This document shows positions 23,921-30,999 of a stretch of 35,675 nucleotides of DNA, piece after piece (position 1 is the first letter of the stretch; every line of letters begins with the position of its first letter). The notes beneath the pieces were generated by a model. The model made no database searches, was not told where the DNA came from, and saw nothing but the letters and a program-made list of their open reading frames with translations. The translations under genes and the position numbers were made by a program. Source of the stretch: a virus; IMG/VR virus record IMGVR_UViG_3300013286_000030, positions 1 to 35,675 of that record; one strand, written 5' to 3'.

Positions 23921-24250
23921 ATGGAACAAATCGAACTCACAACTTCAGCAATAGAAAAGATTGCAGACATATTGGCAGAAGAAAACAATCCTGCCCTAAA
24001 ACTACGCACCTTTGTTCAAGGCGGTGGATGCAGTGGATTTCAATATGGTTTCACTTTGGATGAAATGGCCAATGAAGATGATTTCGTAATTGAACGACCT
24101 GGACTAACAGTATTGATAGATGCAATGAGTATGCAGTATCTACAGGGCTCTACAATTGATTACAAAGAGTCACTTATGGGCAGTAATTTTGTAATCAACA
24201 ATCCAAATGCATCCGGTAGTTGTGGTTGCGGCAGTAGTTTCAGCGTCTAA
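23921..24250 (+). CDS. IscA/ErpA/HesB-family iron-sulfur carrier
   Basis: The protein has 109 residues from the ATG at 23921; an in-frame GTG at 23906 is a less likely start. A-type carriers bind an Fe-S cluster or iron through three conserved cysteines and pass it to client enzymes. These are present: Cys37 in [11 protein letters not shown], and Cys101 and Cys103 in [11 protein letters not shown]. Length and motif spacing are normal for the family, so it should be functional. In this phage the clearest Fe-S clients in view are the two radical SAM proteins. No ribosome binding site is seen. A separate sigma-70 promoter follows the gene. Confidence 0.95.
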   Translation: MEQIELTTSAIEKIADILAEENNPALKLRTFVQGGGCSGFQYGFTLDEMANEDDFVIERPGLTVLIDAMSMQYLQGSTIDYKESLMGSNFVINNPNASGSCGCGSSFSV

Positions 24251-24265
24251 ATGGTAAAATCACTG

Positions 24266-24294
24266 TTGACAGTTGGCTAAAAAGCCTGTATAAT
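24266..24294 (+). promoter_or_regulatory. Consensus sigma-70 promoter for the ligase gene
   Basis: TTGACA (24266-24271) and TATAAT (24289-24294) are both exact, with a 17-base spacer. It lies just after the IscA-like gene, 30 bases before the DNA ligase ATG. Host polymerase should read it early. Ligase, the 80-aa protein and IF-1 are probably one transcript ending at 26108-26128. Confidence 0.9.
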
Positions 24295-24323
24295 ATATAC
24301 ATACGCAACAAATTAGGACTACA

Positions 24324-25643
24324 ATGACAGATCCATGCTACCGTGTTATTTCAGATTTGGAGAACCACGCCAGTCGTCTTAACAAAGAAGCTATCCTAGA
24401 AGCACAGGCCAACTTCGGCAACACCGAGTTATTCGAAGGTCTCCGTATGTGCTATGACCCAATGATTACCTTTGGTGTTAAGAAGGTGCCTACATTCAGC
24501 GGCCCAGATGGGCAAGGACTTCCTTGGGAAGCCTTTAAAGAATTGGCACGAGCTTTGGCCATGCGTGAACTTACAGGACACGATGCCCGCGATGCAATCG
24601 AACTTGCCCTATCAGCCAGCACTGAACGACAGTGGAATGGTTGGTATCGTCGTATCCTTATCAAAGACATGCGAGCAGGCTTTAGTGAAACAACTGTAAA
24701 CAAAATTGCCAAAGCATTGAAAAAGCCAGAATTCAGTATTCCATTGTTTGAATGTATGTTAGCACACGATGGTGCCAATCACGAAAAGAAGATTGCAGGT
24801 AAGAAACTGCTCGAACCTAAATTGGATGGTGTTCGTGTAATTACCATTGTCAATGCCGCTAACAAGACTGCAACAATGTATAGCCGCAATGGTAAAGTGT
24901 TGGAAAACTTTGGGCATATTACTAATGCCATTGAAGCCAACATCGAACTGTTTGATCGCAGTATGGTGTTAGATGGCGAAATGGTTAGCTCTAGCTTCCA
25001 AGCCCTGATGAAGCAGGTGCATCGCAAGACTGATGCACAAACAGATGACGCCCGTTTGATGTTGTTTGATGTATTGCCATTGAGTGAATTTTCTGCAGGA
25101 GAGAGCATCATGGGTCAGAAGCGCCGCAGTAACCTACTACGCAGTATGAAACCCGTGTTGGACAAGGTCGGCAGTATCGACATCATTCCTCAAATTGAAG
25201 TCAATTTGGACGAGTATGTTGGAGAACTGCAATTTAAACAATACAACAAAGACGCAATCGAATCGGGCTTTGAAGGCATTATGATCAAAGATCTGGATGC
25301 TCTGTATGTTTGCAAGCGTCATGCAAGTTGGCTCAAGATGAAGCCGTTTATTGAAGTGTCTTTGGAGATCACAGATGTTGAAGAAGGTACTGGAAAAAAC
25401 GTTGGACGCTTGGGTGCCCTTGTGTGTAGCGGGCAGGACGACGGAAAGGCTATCGTCGTCAATTGCGGTAGTGGGTTTAGCGATAGTGATCGAATTGAGT
25501 TTTGGAATAGTCGTGATAGCCTCCCTGGTCAAATTGTTGAAGTGAGAGCAGATGCTATTACACAGAATCAAGACGGAACTTATAGTTTACGCTTCCCGCG
25601 CTTTCTCCGTTTCCGCGGCTTTGTGGCTGGCGAGAAAATTTAA
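24324..25643 (+). CDS. ATP-dependent DNA ligase
   Basis: The protein has 439 residues. Nucleotidyltransferase motifs occur in order: EPKLDGVR (motif I, adenylated Lys166), YSRNGK, LDGEMV (motif III), EGIMIKD (motif IV) and WLKMKPF (motif V). A C-terminal OB-fold part follows. About 150 N-terminal helical residues resemble the DNA-binding domain of T4-type ligase. It would seal nicks in phage DNA during replication, repair or recombination. AGGACT precedes the ATG. The length is slightly below T4 ligase. Confidence 0.95.
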   Translation: MTDPCYRVISDLENHASRLNKEAILEAQANFGNTELFEGLRMCYDPMITFGVKKVPTFSGPDGQGLPWEAFKELARALAMRELTGHDARDAIELALSASTERQWNGWYRRILIKDMRAGFSETTVNKIAKALKKPEFSIPLFECMLAHDGANHEKKIAGKKLLEPKLDGVRVITIVNAANKTATMYSRNGKVLENFGHITNAIEANIELFDRSMVLDGEMVSSSFQALMKQVHRKTDAQTDDARLMLFDVLPLSEFSAGESIMGQKRRSNLLRSMKPVLDKVGSIDIIPQIEVNLDEYVGELQFKQYNKDAIESGFEGIMIKDLDALYVCKRHASWLKMKPFIEVSLEITDVEEGTGKNVGRLGALVCSGQDDGKAIVVNCGSGFSDSDRIEFWNSRDSLPGQIVEVRADAITQNQDGTYSLRFPRFLRFRGFVAGEKI

Positions 25644-25644
25644 T

Positions 25645-25887
25645 ATGGAACAACTAGCTCTTAGAGATACGCTCTATGCGGGAATTCATGCCCTAGCAGA
25701 GAATCGTAGGTATTACCACCACAGTGCCGTAGGTTCCGATTATAGCCATTGGACAGATGAAGGTACACTAGCTCTAGTAGAATATACCAAGATAATGGTA
25801 GAATTAATGCTAGCTGAAGAAGAAAGATCGTTAAATAAACGTGCTAAAGATCTAGTAATCAAAGGCCTAAAAGGAGAAACAATTTAA
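25645..25887 (+). CDS. Hypothetical 80-aa protein
   Basis: From the ATG at 25645, one base after the ligase stop, it encodes a soluble protein that looks entirely helical, with YHHSAVGSDYSHWTDEG in the middle and a Lys-rich C-terminus. The frame extends upstream inside the ligase gene, but ATG 25645 is preferred because of the coupling. Its stop abuts the GTG of IF-1, whose ribosome binding site (AAAGGAG) lies inside this gene. No family is recognised. Confidence 0.65.
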   Translation: MEQLALRDTLYAGIHALAENRRYYHHSAVGSDYSHWTDEGTLALVEYTKIMVELMLAEEERSLNKRAKDLVIKGLKGETI

Positions 25888-26106
25888 GTGAGCAAAGAGG
25901 AAGCAATAACAGCAGAGGGCACAATAGAGGAAGTCCTACCTAACGCAATGTTCAGGGTAAAATTGGCACAAGGCCCAATAGTATTGGGGCATATCAGTGG
26001 CAGAATGCGTCAAAATAAAATACAAATTCTTACAGGCGATCGAGTCAGACTCGAATTAAGTCCCTACGACTTATCAAAATGCCGAATTGTGTACCGAGAG
26101 AGATAA
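25888..26106 (+). CDS. infA: Translation initiation factor IF-1
   Basis: The protein has 72 residues, the same length as bacterial IF-1. From memory of the E. coli protein, it shares MFRV, HISG, MR.N, ILTGD, PYDLSK and RIV in the same order and spacing, so this is a full S1-like OB-fold factor. IF-1 occupies the ribosomal A site during initiation and modulates IF-2/IF-3 action. It starts with GTG directly after the preceding stop, with AAAGGAG 11 bases upstream, and is the last gene before a terminator. A phage copy could adapt host ribosomes to viral mRNA or replace a depleted host factor; that is inference. Confidence 0.95.
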   Translation: MSKEEAITAEGTIEEVLPNAMFRVKLAQGPIVLGHISGRMRQNKIQILTGDRVRLELSPYDLSKCRIVYRER

Positions 26107-26107
26107 A

Positions 26108-26130
26108 AAAAGCGCCCAGGGCGCTTTTCT
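26108..26130. terminator. Bidirectional intrinsic terminator
   Basis: A 9-bp stem (AAAAGCGCC with GGCGCTTTT, 26108-26116 and 26120-26128) has a three-base loop. The plus strand runs into TTTTCTT and the minus strand into TTTTTTTATC. It separates the IF-1 gene from the convergent HNH gene and can stop both transcripts. Confidence 0.93.
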
Positions 26131-26639
26131 TATGTAAGATACATTTCCCAACTTGGGTGTTGTAAGTGGAATTTCATCTTCTTACGCTTGTCAACCAATT
26201 GGAAATATGTAGGCTTGTAAGGTTTTATTTTAGGTACAATCTTCTTGTTGTTGCCCTTGTTGGCGTTACAATCCGCACATGCACAGCAGGTGTTCTCATA
26301 GGTAGTCTTACCACCGTGACTTGTTGGTAAAACGTGATCCAGCGTGGCGGCTTTGTGGGTCACATCATCACCACAATATTGACATTTGTATTCGTCGCGT
26401 AAGAATACATTGTGTTTAGAAAAACGCACGCCAGTCTTCTTCTTTTGGTATTCTTTTAGAATCATAACCGCAGGAACACGAGTTTCCCAGTATTCACTAT
26501 GTACGATCCAGTCGTCATACCATTCCAACACCGTGGCTTTGTCTGTTACTAGATAACGAATAGCTTCCTCCCAAGCGATTGTGCTTAGTGGAAGTACGGA
26601 GATTGGGCTTGCGTCAGCATTTAGTATTAAGCAGGTCAT
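26130..26639 (-). CDS. HNH endonuclease
   Basis: The protein has 169 residues. The HNH core is YKCQYCG (Cys86, Cys89), AATLDHVLPTSHGG with Asp101-His102, YENTCCACADCNANKG with Asn116 and Cys121/Cys124. The two CxxC pairs should bind structural zinc. The N-terminal 75 residues (MTCLILNADASPISVL) match the usual extension of free-standing phage and bacterial HNH proteins. It may be a homing-type nuclease or may act in DNA processing or packaging; no intron or terminase is visible nearby. A minus-strand GATAAATA lies about six bases upstream of the ATG, giving a very short leader. Confidence 0.92.
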   Translation of the reverse strand: MTCLILNADASPISVLPLSTIAWEEAIRYLVTDKATVLEWYDDWIVHSEYWETRVPAVMILKEYQKKKTGVRFSKHNVFLRDEYKCQYCGDDVTHKAATLDHVLPTSHGGKTTYENTCCACADCNANKGNNKKIVPKIKPYKPTYFQLVDKRKKMKFHLQHPSWEMYLT

Positions 26640-26644
26640 AACGA

Positions 26645-26652
26645 TATTTATC
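26645..26652 (-). promoter_or_regulatory. Late promoter-like octamer GATAAATA (minus strand)
   Basis: GATAAATATCG on the minus strand (26652-26642) is identical over 11 bases to the motif before the 830-aa adhesin. It faces away from GCTAAATA at 26702. The leader to the HNH ATG would be almost absent, so use as an ordinary promoter is uncertain. Confidence 0.4.
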
Positions 26653-26701
26653 TATCAAAATATTGATACTTAATTATAACACGGATTTACCTAAAGAACA
26701 A

Positions 26702-26709
26702 GCTAAATA
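26702..26709 (+). promoter_or_regulatory. Late promoter-like octamer GCTAAATA
   Basis: CTAAATAC lies 32 bases before the collagen-like fibre gene, with CAAGGATA as ribosome binding site between. CTAAATA is the form of late element described for T4-like cyanophages, and the target is structural. Confidence 0.6.
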
Positions 26710-26741
26710 CCATAATGCAAAGGCCCGCGCAAGGATAAACC

Positions 26742-27839
26742 ATGACAATATTGTATGTAAACACAGGAACAAGCCCAAATCAAGGCGATGGAGATAGTCT
26801 ACGAGTATCTTTTGACAAAATTAATGAGAATTTTAGAGAATTAGTAGCCGCAATTAGCAATACTAGCACTGCTATTGCTACTGCTAAGGGATATGCTCCT
26901 GTTGATCCGTATATCGGACAACTTTGGTACGATACAGTTAGCGGTAGAATGTACATCTGGTATGATAACTTTTGGGTAGATTCGAACCCGGATGGAAGTA
27001 GAGGACCTACAGGTCCTGCTGGTGGACGTGGTATTCCGGGAATTCAGGGGCAACCTGGTATACCCGGAGACCCTGGTCCTTCGGGACCACAAGGACCTAG
27101 CGGACCACACGGTGTATCTGGACCGACAGGCCCACGAGGAAATCAAGGCCCGTCTGGGCCACAGGGAATTCGAGGTAGTCAAGGACCACGAGGCCCACAA
27201 GGCCCACAAGGACCGACTGGACCGTCAGGACCACAAGGCGTGTTCGGCCCACAAGGACCACAAGGCATAGAAGGTCCAACTGGACCACAAGGCCCAACTG
27301 GACCACAAGGCCCAACTGGACCACAAGGCCCACAGGGAGTATCAGGGCCACAAGGACCTTTATTTAGAGGCGGCCCACTACCTGATATAGTTACACTAGG
27401 TAACACTACTACATCAATATCTACAGATACTGGTGCATTGACTGTAGTAGGCGGTGTTGGTATTGGAGGTACATTAACATTTAATCAATCTCTTGAAACT
27501 GTGCAAGTGATATCAAGTGCTGCTGGCGTAGTAATACATGATTGCTCCATGGGACAGATCTTTAACCATACTGGCATTACTGCTAATTTTACTATTAATT
27601 TTACTAATCTAATTTTGATCAACGGATATGCAAGCAACATTATTTTGGTATTAAATCAAAGTGATCCTGCATATGTACCAAATGCTGTCCAACTCAACGG
27701 AGTGACACAAACAGTGTATTGGCAAGGTAGCAGTATTGCTCCAGAAGGCACTATCGGTAAAAAAGATGTTGTAAGTTTTAGTATTTTGCACATTAACGGA
27801 TCTTATTTGATCTTTGGGCAATTGGTATCTTTTGGATAA
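26742..27839 (+). CDS. Collagen-like tail fibre protein
   Basis: The protein has 365 residues. The N-terminal module ([20 protein letters not shown], then a [16 protein letters not shown] box) is of a kind I associate with fibre proteins of T4-like aquatic phages and should attach to the virion. Residues 88-207 are 40 uninterrupted Gly-X-Y triplets, expected to form a collagen triple helix. Proline fills 27 X positions but only four Y positions, all in triplets 4-8. The remaining 150 residues form a beta-rich C-terminal domain that could trimerise and bind the host. It opens the fibre cluster. Confidence 0.92.
   Translation: MTILYVNTGTSPNQGDGDSLRVSFDKINENFRELVAAISNTSTAIATAKGYAPVDPYIGQLWYDTVSGRMYIWYDNFWVDSNPDGSRGPTGPAGGRGIPGIQGQPGIPGDPGPSGPQGPSGPHGVSGPTGPRGNQGPSGPQGIRGSQGPRGPQGPQGPTGPSGPQGVFGPQGPQGIEGPTGPQGPTGPQGPTGPQGPQGVSGPQGPLFRGGPLPDIVTLGNTTTSISTDTGALTVVGGVGIGGTLTFNQSLETVQVISSAAGVVIHDCSMGQIFNHTGITANFTINFTNLILINGYASNIILVLNQSDPAYVPNAVQLNGVTQTVYWQGSSIAPEGTIGKKDVVSFSILHINGSYLIFGQLVSFG
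27003..27362 (+). repeat. Gly-X-Y coding repeat with an 18-bp tandem unit
   Basis: These 360 bases encode the 40 collagen triplets. Inside, GG(T/C)CCAACTGGACCACAA occurs three times head to tail (27273-27326), each encoding Gly-Pro-Thr-Gly-Pro-Gln. Near-identical codons suggest recent slippage or unequal recombination, which would change fibre length. The reverse strand also has open frames here, but these are repeat artefacts. Confidence 0.85.
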
Positions 27840-27842
27840 TCT

Positions 27843-28598
27843 ATGCCATTGATAACCTCATTTACTGATAGTTTTTTTGCAGGTAAGCGTCCGTCGGGTT
27901 ATAATACAGGTACTGTTACTTTAGCAGGGCTTGTTAGTTATATTGATATGACCAATCCTGCTAGTTACGCAGGTGTAGGAACTACTGCTACAGACTTATC
28001 GGGTAATGGCATTAATTCGGCATTAGTAGGAAATCCAATTTATTCTACCAGTAGTCACGGTACTATATTATTAGATGGCATTCGTCAGTATATCATTACC
28101 CAATCATTGTTGTCAAAGTTTAGGCCAGGTAACGGAACTGTTACTGTAGATATTTGGTTAAGACCAACTGATACAGGTGTAGTGTTAAATGAGCAAGGAT
28201 CTGTTACTTCCCCAACATGGTACGATAGCCAGGTAGAAATTGTAGGCAGTCATTTAAGAATGGGCATGTGGAACGGACGCAATATTGTAAGCATGAACAT
28301 TGGTGGAGTCAATCTAGGTTCGTGGCAGAACTATGTTATGACCTATGATGGTACTACACTTAAAGGTTATATCAACGGACAATTGGGTAACTCAATTGCA
28401 GTAAATAAAGTAAATCCGTGGCAACAGGGACAAGGCTATCACTATGGTATTATGGGTAGCACATCTTTAAGTACTAACCTAGGTGACGGTACTAGATTGG
28501 CAGGTAATTTTGGATTGATAAGAATTTATAATGTAGCATTGACCGCCGAACAAGTTAAAGGTAATTGTAATGCCACTAGAGGTAGGTATAATGTGTAA
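27843..28598 (+). CDS. LamG/concanavalin A-like lectin-domain fibre protein
   Basis: The protein has 251 residues. GLVSYIDMTNPASY, TDLSGNGINSALVGNPIY, GTVTVDIWLRPT, WQNYVMTYDGTTLKGYINGQ and GLIRIYNVALTAEQV follow in the order expected of a LamG-type jelly roll, a common carbohydrate-binding fold. The C-terminal NCNATRGRYNV is the usual end of phage members known to me. It starts three bases after the collagen-like gene with only a weak ribosome binding site. It is probably a receptor-binding tip associated with the neighbouring fibre. Confidence 0.82.
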   Translation: MPLITSFTDSFFAGKRPSGYNTGTVTLAGLVSYIDMTNPASYAGVGTTATDLSGNGINSALVGNPIYSTSSHGTILLDGIRQYIITQSLLSKFRPGNGTVTVDIWLRPTDTGVVLNEQGSVTSPTWYDSQVEIVGSHLRMGMWNGRNIVSMNIGGVNLGSWQNYVMTYDGTTLKGYINGQLGNSIAVNKVNPWQQGQGYHYGIMGSTSLSTNLGDGTRLAGNFGLIRIYNVALTAEQVKGNCNATRGRYNV

Positions 28599-28616
28599 CG
28601 TATTAAGGAACAGCAA

Positions 28617-30740
28617 ATGATTTTAGATTTTCCATCCCCAGTTAGTACAGGTACTAACTTTACTGCTCAAAACGGAGTTACATATCAATATGATGGTGTA
28701 AAATGGACAACAGTTGGATCAGTTGCCAGCCAAGGTAATACTGGAACAAGTTGGAATTTAACATCACACGGTAATGGTTGCCCAATCAATGTTACATTGA
28801 CTACAACTACATTTGATGTACAAGTACCAAGAAATCATTTATTCTTTAGAGACGATGGATCTTGGGATATTGGTAGTTATGTTAACGGGACCTATATAAC
28901 CGGAGATACTGCTGGCGGTAATGGTATTGCTTTAACCACTGACCGTGGCACAGTATTGTTTGGTAATAGTCCTGAACGTACTCCTATTACCGCCGCATCA
29001 CATTTCCACATAATGAAACAAGATCCTACGCTGGTGGATCTATTCTTTGGTGATGACTTTAACAATCTTAAACTACCAACAACAGGTGGAGTTTCTCTAC
29101 AGGCGTTTAATACGCAAACCACTATCAACAGCACCTGGACGTTTGGCACAGATGGTGTGCTGACATTGCCACAAGTGCCCCCAAATTATGGCAACAGGAA
29201 TCTTAGTTTTATAGATGCTCCTGCCGATGCCGATCTCAGATTGAGAACTTATGGTAATGGACATGCCAGCCTTCGAGTCATAAGCACTATCAGCAATAGT
29301 ACAAGAACTTTGGTTGATCTTGATCTTGATAGAGTGAGAATCAGCGCCAACAATGATGAGGCTGATGTTGGCGGCACCAAAGACTGGTTTTTTGGTGCAG
29401 ATGGGTCGTTATTATTTCCCGATACAGGCCTGATTGACGACAATGGCGGAATATTCCGTGTCAAGTCCAATGCCAATGCTGTTCAACTAGGATCCAGTGA
29501 TGATCAGAACTATGTGACTGTGACCACCAGCAATGTGGTTATACAAACACTGGCTGACACTTCCAACTACTTGTGGACTTTTGGCACAGATGGTACTACA
29601 CAATTCCCTAACAATGCATTAGATGCTGGTACCAGTACCATAGCCATTAAATCAACAACAATTGCCGAATTAGAATATATCAACGATAACTTCCAGAATG
29701 TAGCAAATGAAGTATTTGATGCGTTTGTGGGTGTCGATAGTGATGGTCCGTACATGGTCAACCTTGCAGTCAACAGCGGCAACACCGATTCTAATCTCAG
29801 TACCTGGAGTGTTGACAGTAAGGGCAATTTAGTAACATCAATCACACATGGAATTTCTACCAGTACCGATGTTGGTGACATTGTAGACATTGATGGTAAT
29901 AGTATAATCTATACCATAGCAGGTGAAACTCCGCCAACTCGCGCACCGGCTGGTCGACTATGGTATAACAGTGTAGAAGGTCGTATGTATATTAGATACG
30001 AAGACCTATGGGTAGATGCAAGCCCCACAGTTATTCCACCACCGAGCACATATCTAGAAGGATTGAGAGTTGGTGATACCACAATTAGTTCTGTTGATAG
30101 TACAGGTACAGTTAGTATAGCAACTGGTATAAGCAATCAATGGACATTTGGATTAGATGGTACACTAACATTGCCAGCAGGATATGCTTTGCCAAACACT
30201 GTGGGCACAGCAGGACAGGTATTGTCTATAAGTACAAATTCTAATGTTTTATATTGGACAACAGGTTTTACAGATGTACTAGGTGTTGTTACATTCCCGG
30301 GTGATTTACTAATAGGAACACTATGGCCCAATGGTAGTGACAAAGAAAGTGTAGTCTGGGCCAAGGATGATACTGAATATCTTGGACTGTGGTGGGGCGG
30401 TGATCAAACTTATCCAGAAGCGTTTTATGGCCCAGTTGCTGGTATCATGATTGGAATAGATGGTACTGACGATTTTACTCATCAAACTCCGTCTCCAGTA
30501 GACACAAAAATTACCTTGGCTATTAATGGTGATATGAATACCCTAAAATGGGTATTTGATAGGGATGGTGGTTTAACATTGCCTGGTTTAATGACATTGC
30601 CAGTTACTACTTCTACACCTGCTATAACAACTGCCACAGGTACAGTGGCTGTGTGCGATGGCACAGGATGGAACGGCGGTAACGATGGGTTACAACACTT
30701 AATGATCTATATCAACAATACTTGGACCAAAGTAATATAA
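28617..30740 (+). CDS. Tail fibre protein with WTFGTDG-type repeats, 707 aa
   Basis: The protein is beta-rich. The N-terminal MILDFPSPVSTGTNF and QYDGVKWTTVG form a short attachment module related to the 73-aa protein at 30760. WTFGTDGVLTLP, WFFGADGSLLFP, WTFGTDGTTQFP and WTFGLDGTLTLP recur along the chain and resemble repeated trimeric beta-prism units in phage fibres. A GRLWYNSVEGRMYIRYEDLW box (about 443-462) matches a box in the collagen-like protein. AAGGAACAGC precedes the ATG. No enzymatic motif is found. Confidence 0.85.
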   Translation: MILDFPSPVSTGTNFTAQNGVTYQYDGVKWTTVGSVASQGNTGTSWNLTSHGNGCPINVTLTTTTFDVQVPRNHLFFRDDGSWDIGSYVNGTYITGDTAGGNGIALTTDRGTVLFGNSPERTPITAASHFHIMKQDPTLVDLFFGDDFNNLKLPTTGGVSLQAFNTQTTINSTWTFGTDGVLTLPQVPPNYGNRNLSFIDAPADADLRLRTYGNGHASLRVISTISNSTRTLVDLDLDRVRISANNDEADVGGTKDWFFGADGSLLFPDTGLIDDNGGIFRVKSNANAVQLGSSDDQNYVTVTTSNVVIQTLADTSNYLWTFGTDGTTQFPNNALDAGTSTIAIKSTTIAELEYINDNFQNVANEVFDAFVGVDSDGPYMVNLAVNSGNTDSNLSTWSVDSKGNLVTSITHGISTSTDVGDIVDIDGNSIIYTIAGETPPTRAPAGRLWYNSVEGRMYIRYEDLWVDASPTVIPPPSTYLEGLRVGDTTISSVDSTGTVSIATGISNQWTFGLDGTLTLPAGYALPNTVGTAGQVLSISTNSNVLYWTTGFTDVLGVVTFPGDLLIGTLWPNGSDKESVVWAKDDTEYLGLWWGGDQTYPEAFYGPVAGIMIGIDGTDDFTHQTPSPVDTKITLAINGDMNTLKWVFDRDGGLTLPGLMTLPVTTSTPAITTATGTVAVCDGTGWNGGNDGLQHLMIYINNTWTKVI

Positions 30741-30745
30741 AATTG

Positions 30746-30753
30746 GGTAAATA
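30746..30753 (+). promoter_or_regulatory. Late promoter-like motif GGTAAATA
   Basis: GGTAAATACAG lies seven bases before the ATG of the 73-aa gene, in an 18-base intergenic gap. Any transcript for that gene would be nearly leaderless; it may instead serve the 1368-aa fibre gene downstream. Confidence 0.25.
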
Positions 30754-30759
30754 CAGAAT

Positions 30760-30981
30760 ATGACAATAAGACAATCCAACAGCATACACTTTCCCGCTAA
30801 TCCCACAGTGGGGCAGGATTACCTAGCAGATAACTCTGTATCCTATGTATGGACAGGGGATCGTTGGAGTGCTAAACAAGCATTAGAAACACGCAAATCA
30901 GAATACACACTAGATGGATTATACTCAGATTCACTGTATAATCCAATAGTGGACATCACCCTAGACGGTGGAACAGCATAA
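30760..30981 (+). CDS. Small fibre-associated protein, 73 aa
   Basis: The segment IHFPANPTVGQDYLADN followed by YVWTGDRWSAKQ is the same kind of module that begins the 707-aa fibre, here as a stand-alone protein. The C-terminal LDGLYSDSLYNPIVDITLDG is not recognised. It could be a fibre connector, or a remnant of a larger fibre gene whose distal part was replaced. The 1368-aa fibre gene starts 18 bases downstream behind its own GGAG site. Confidence 0.7.
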   Translation: MTIRQSNSIHFPANPTVGQDYLADNSVSYVWTGDRWSAKQALETRKSEYTLDGLYSDSLYNPIVDITLDGGTA

Positions 30982-30999
30982 TAAACGGAGCTCAAGCAA

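Noticed and set aside
24779-25571. Minus-strand ORFs of 110 and 144 aa within the ligase gene
   Set aside because: They are shadows of a well-supported ATP-dependent ligase whose motifs are intact.
27003-27362. CRISPR-like tandem repeat
   Set aside because: The repeat is protein-coding with an 18-bp unit and no spacers; it encodes collagen triplets.
27179-27406. Minus-strand ORF of repeated Gly-Pro-Cys
   Set aside because: It is the antisense reading of the collagen Gly-X-Y repeat and not a gene.
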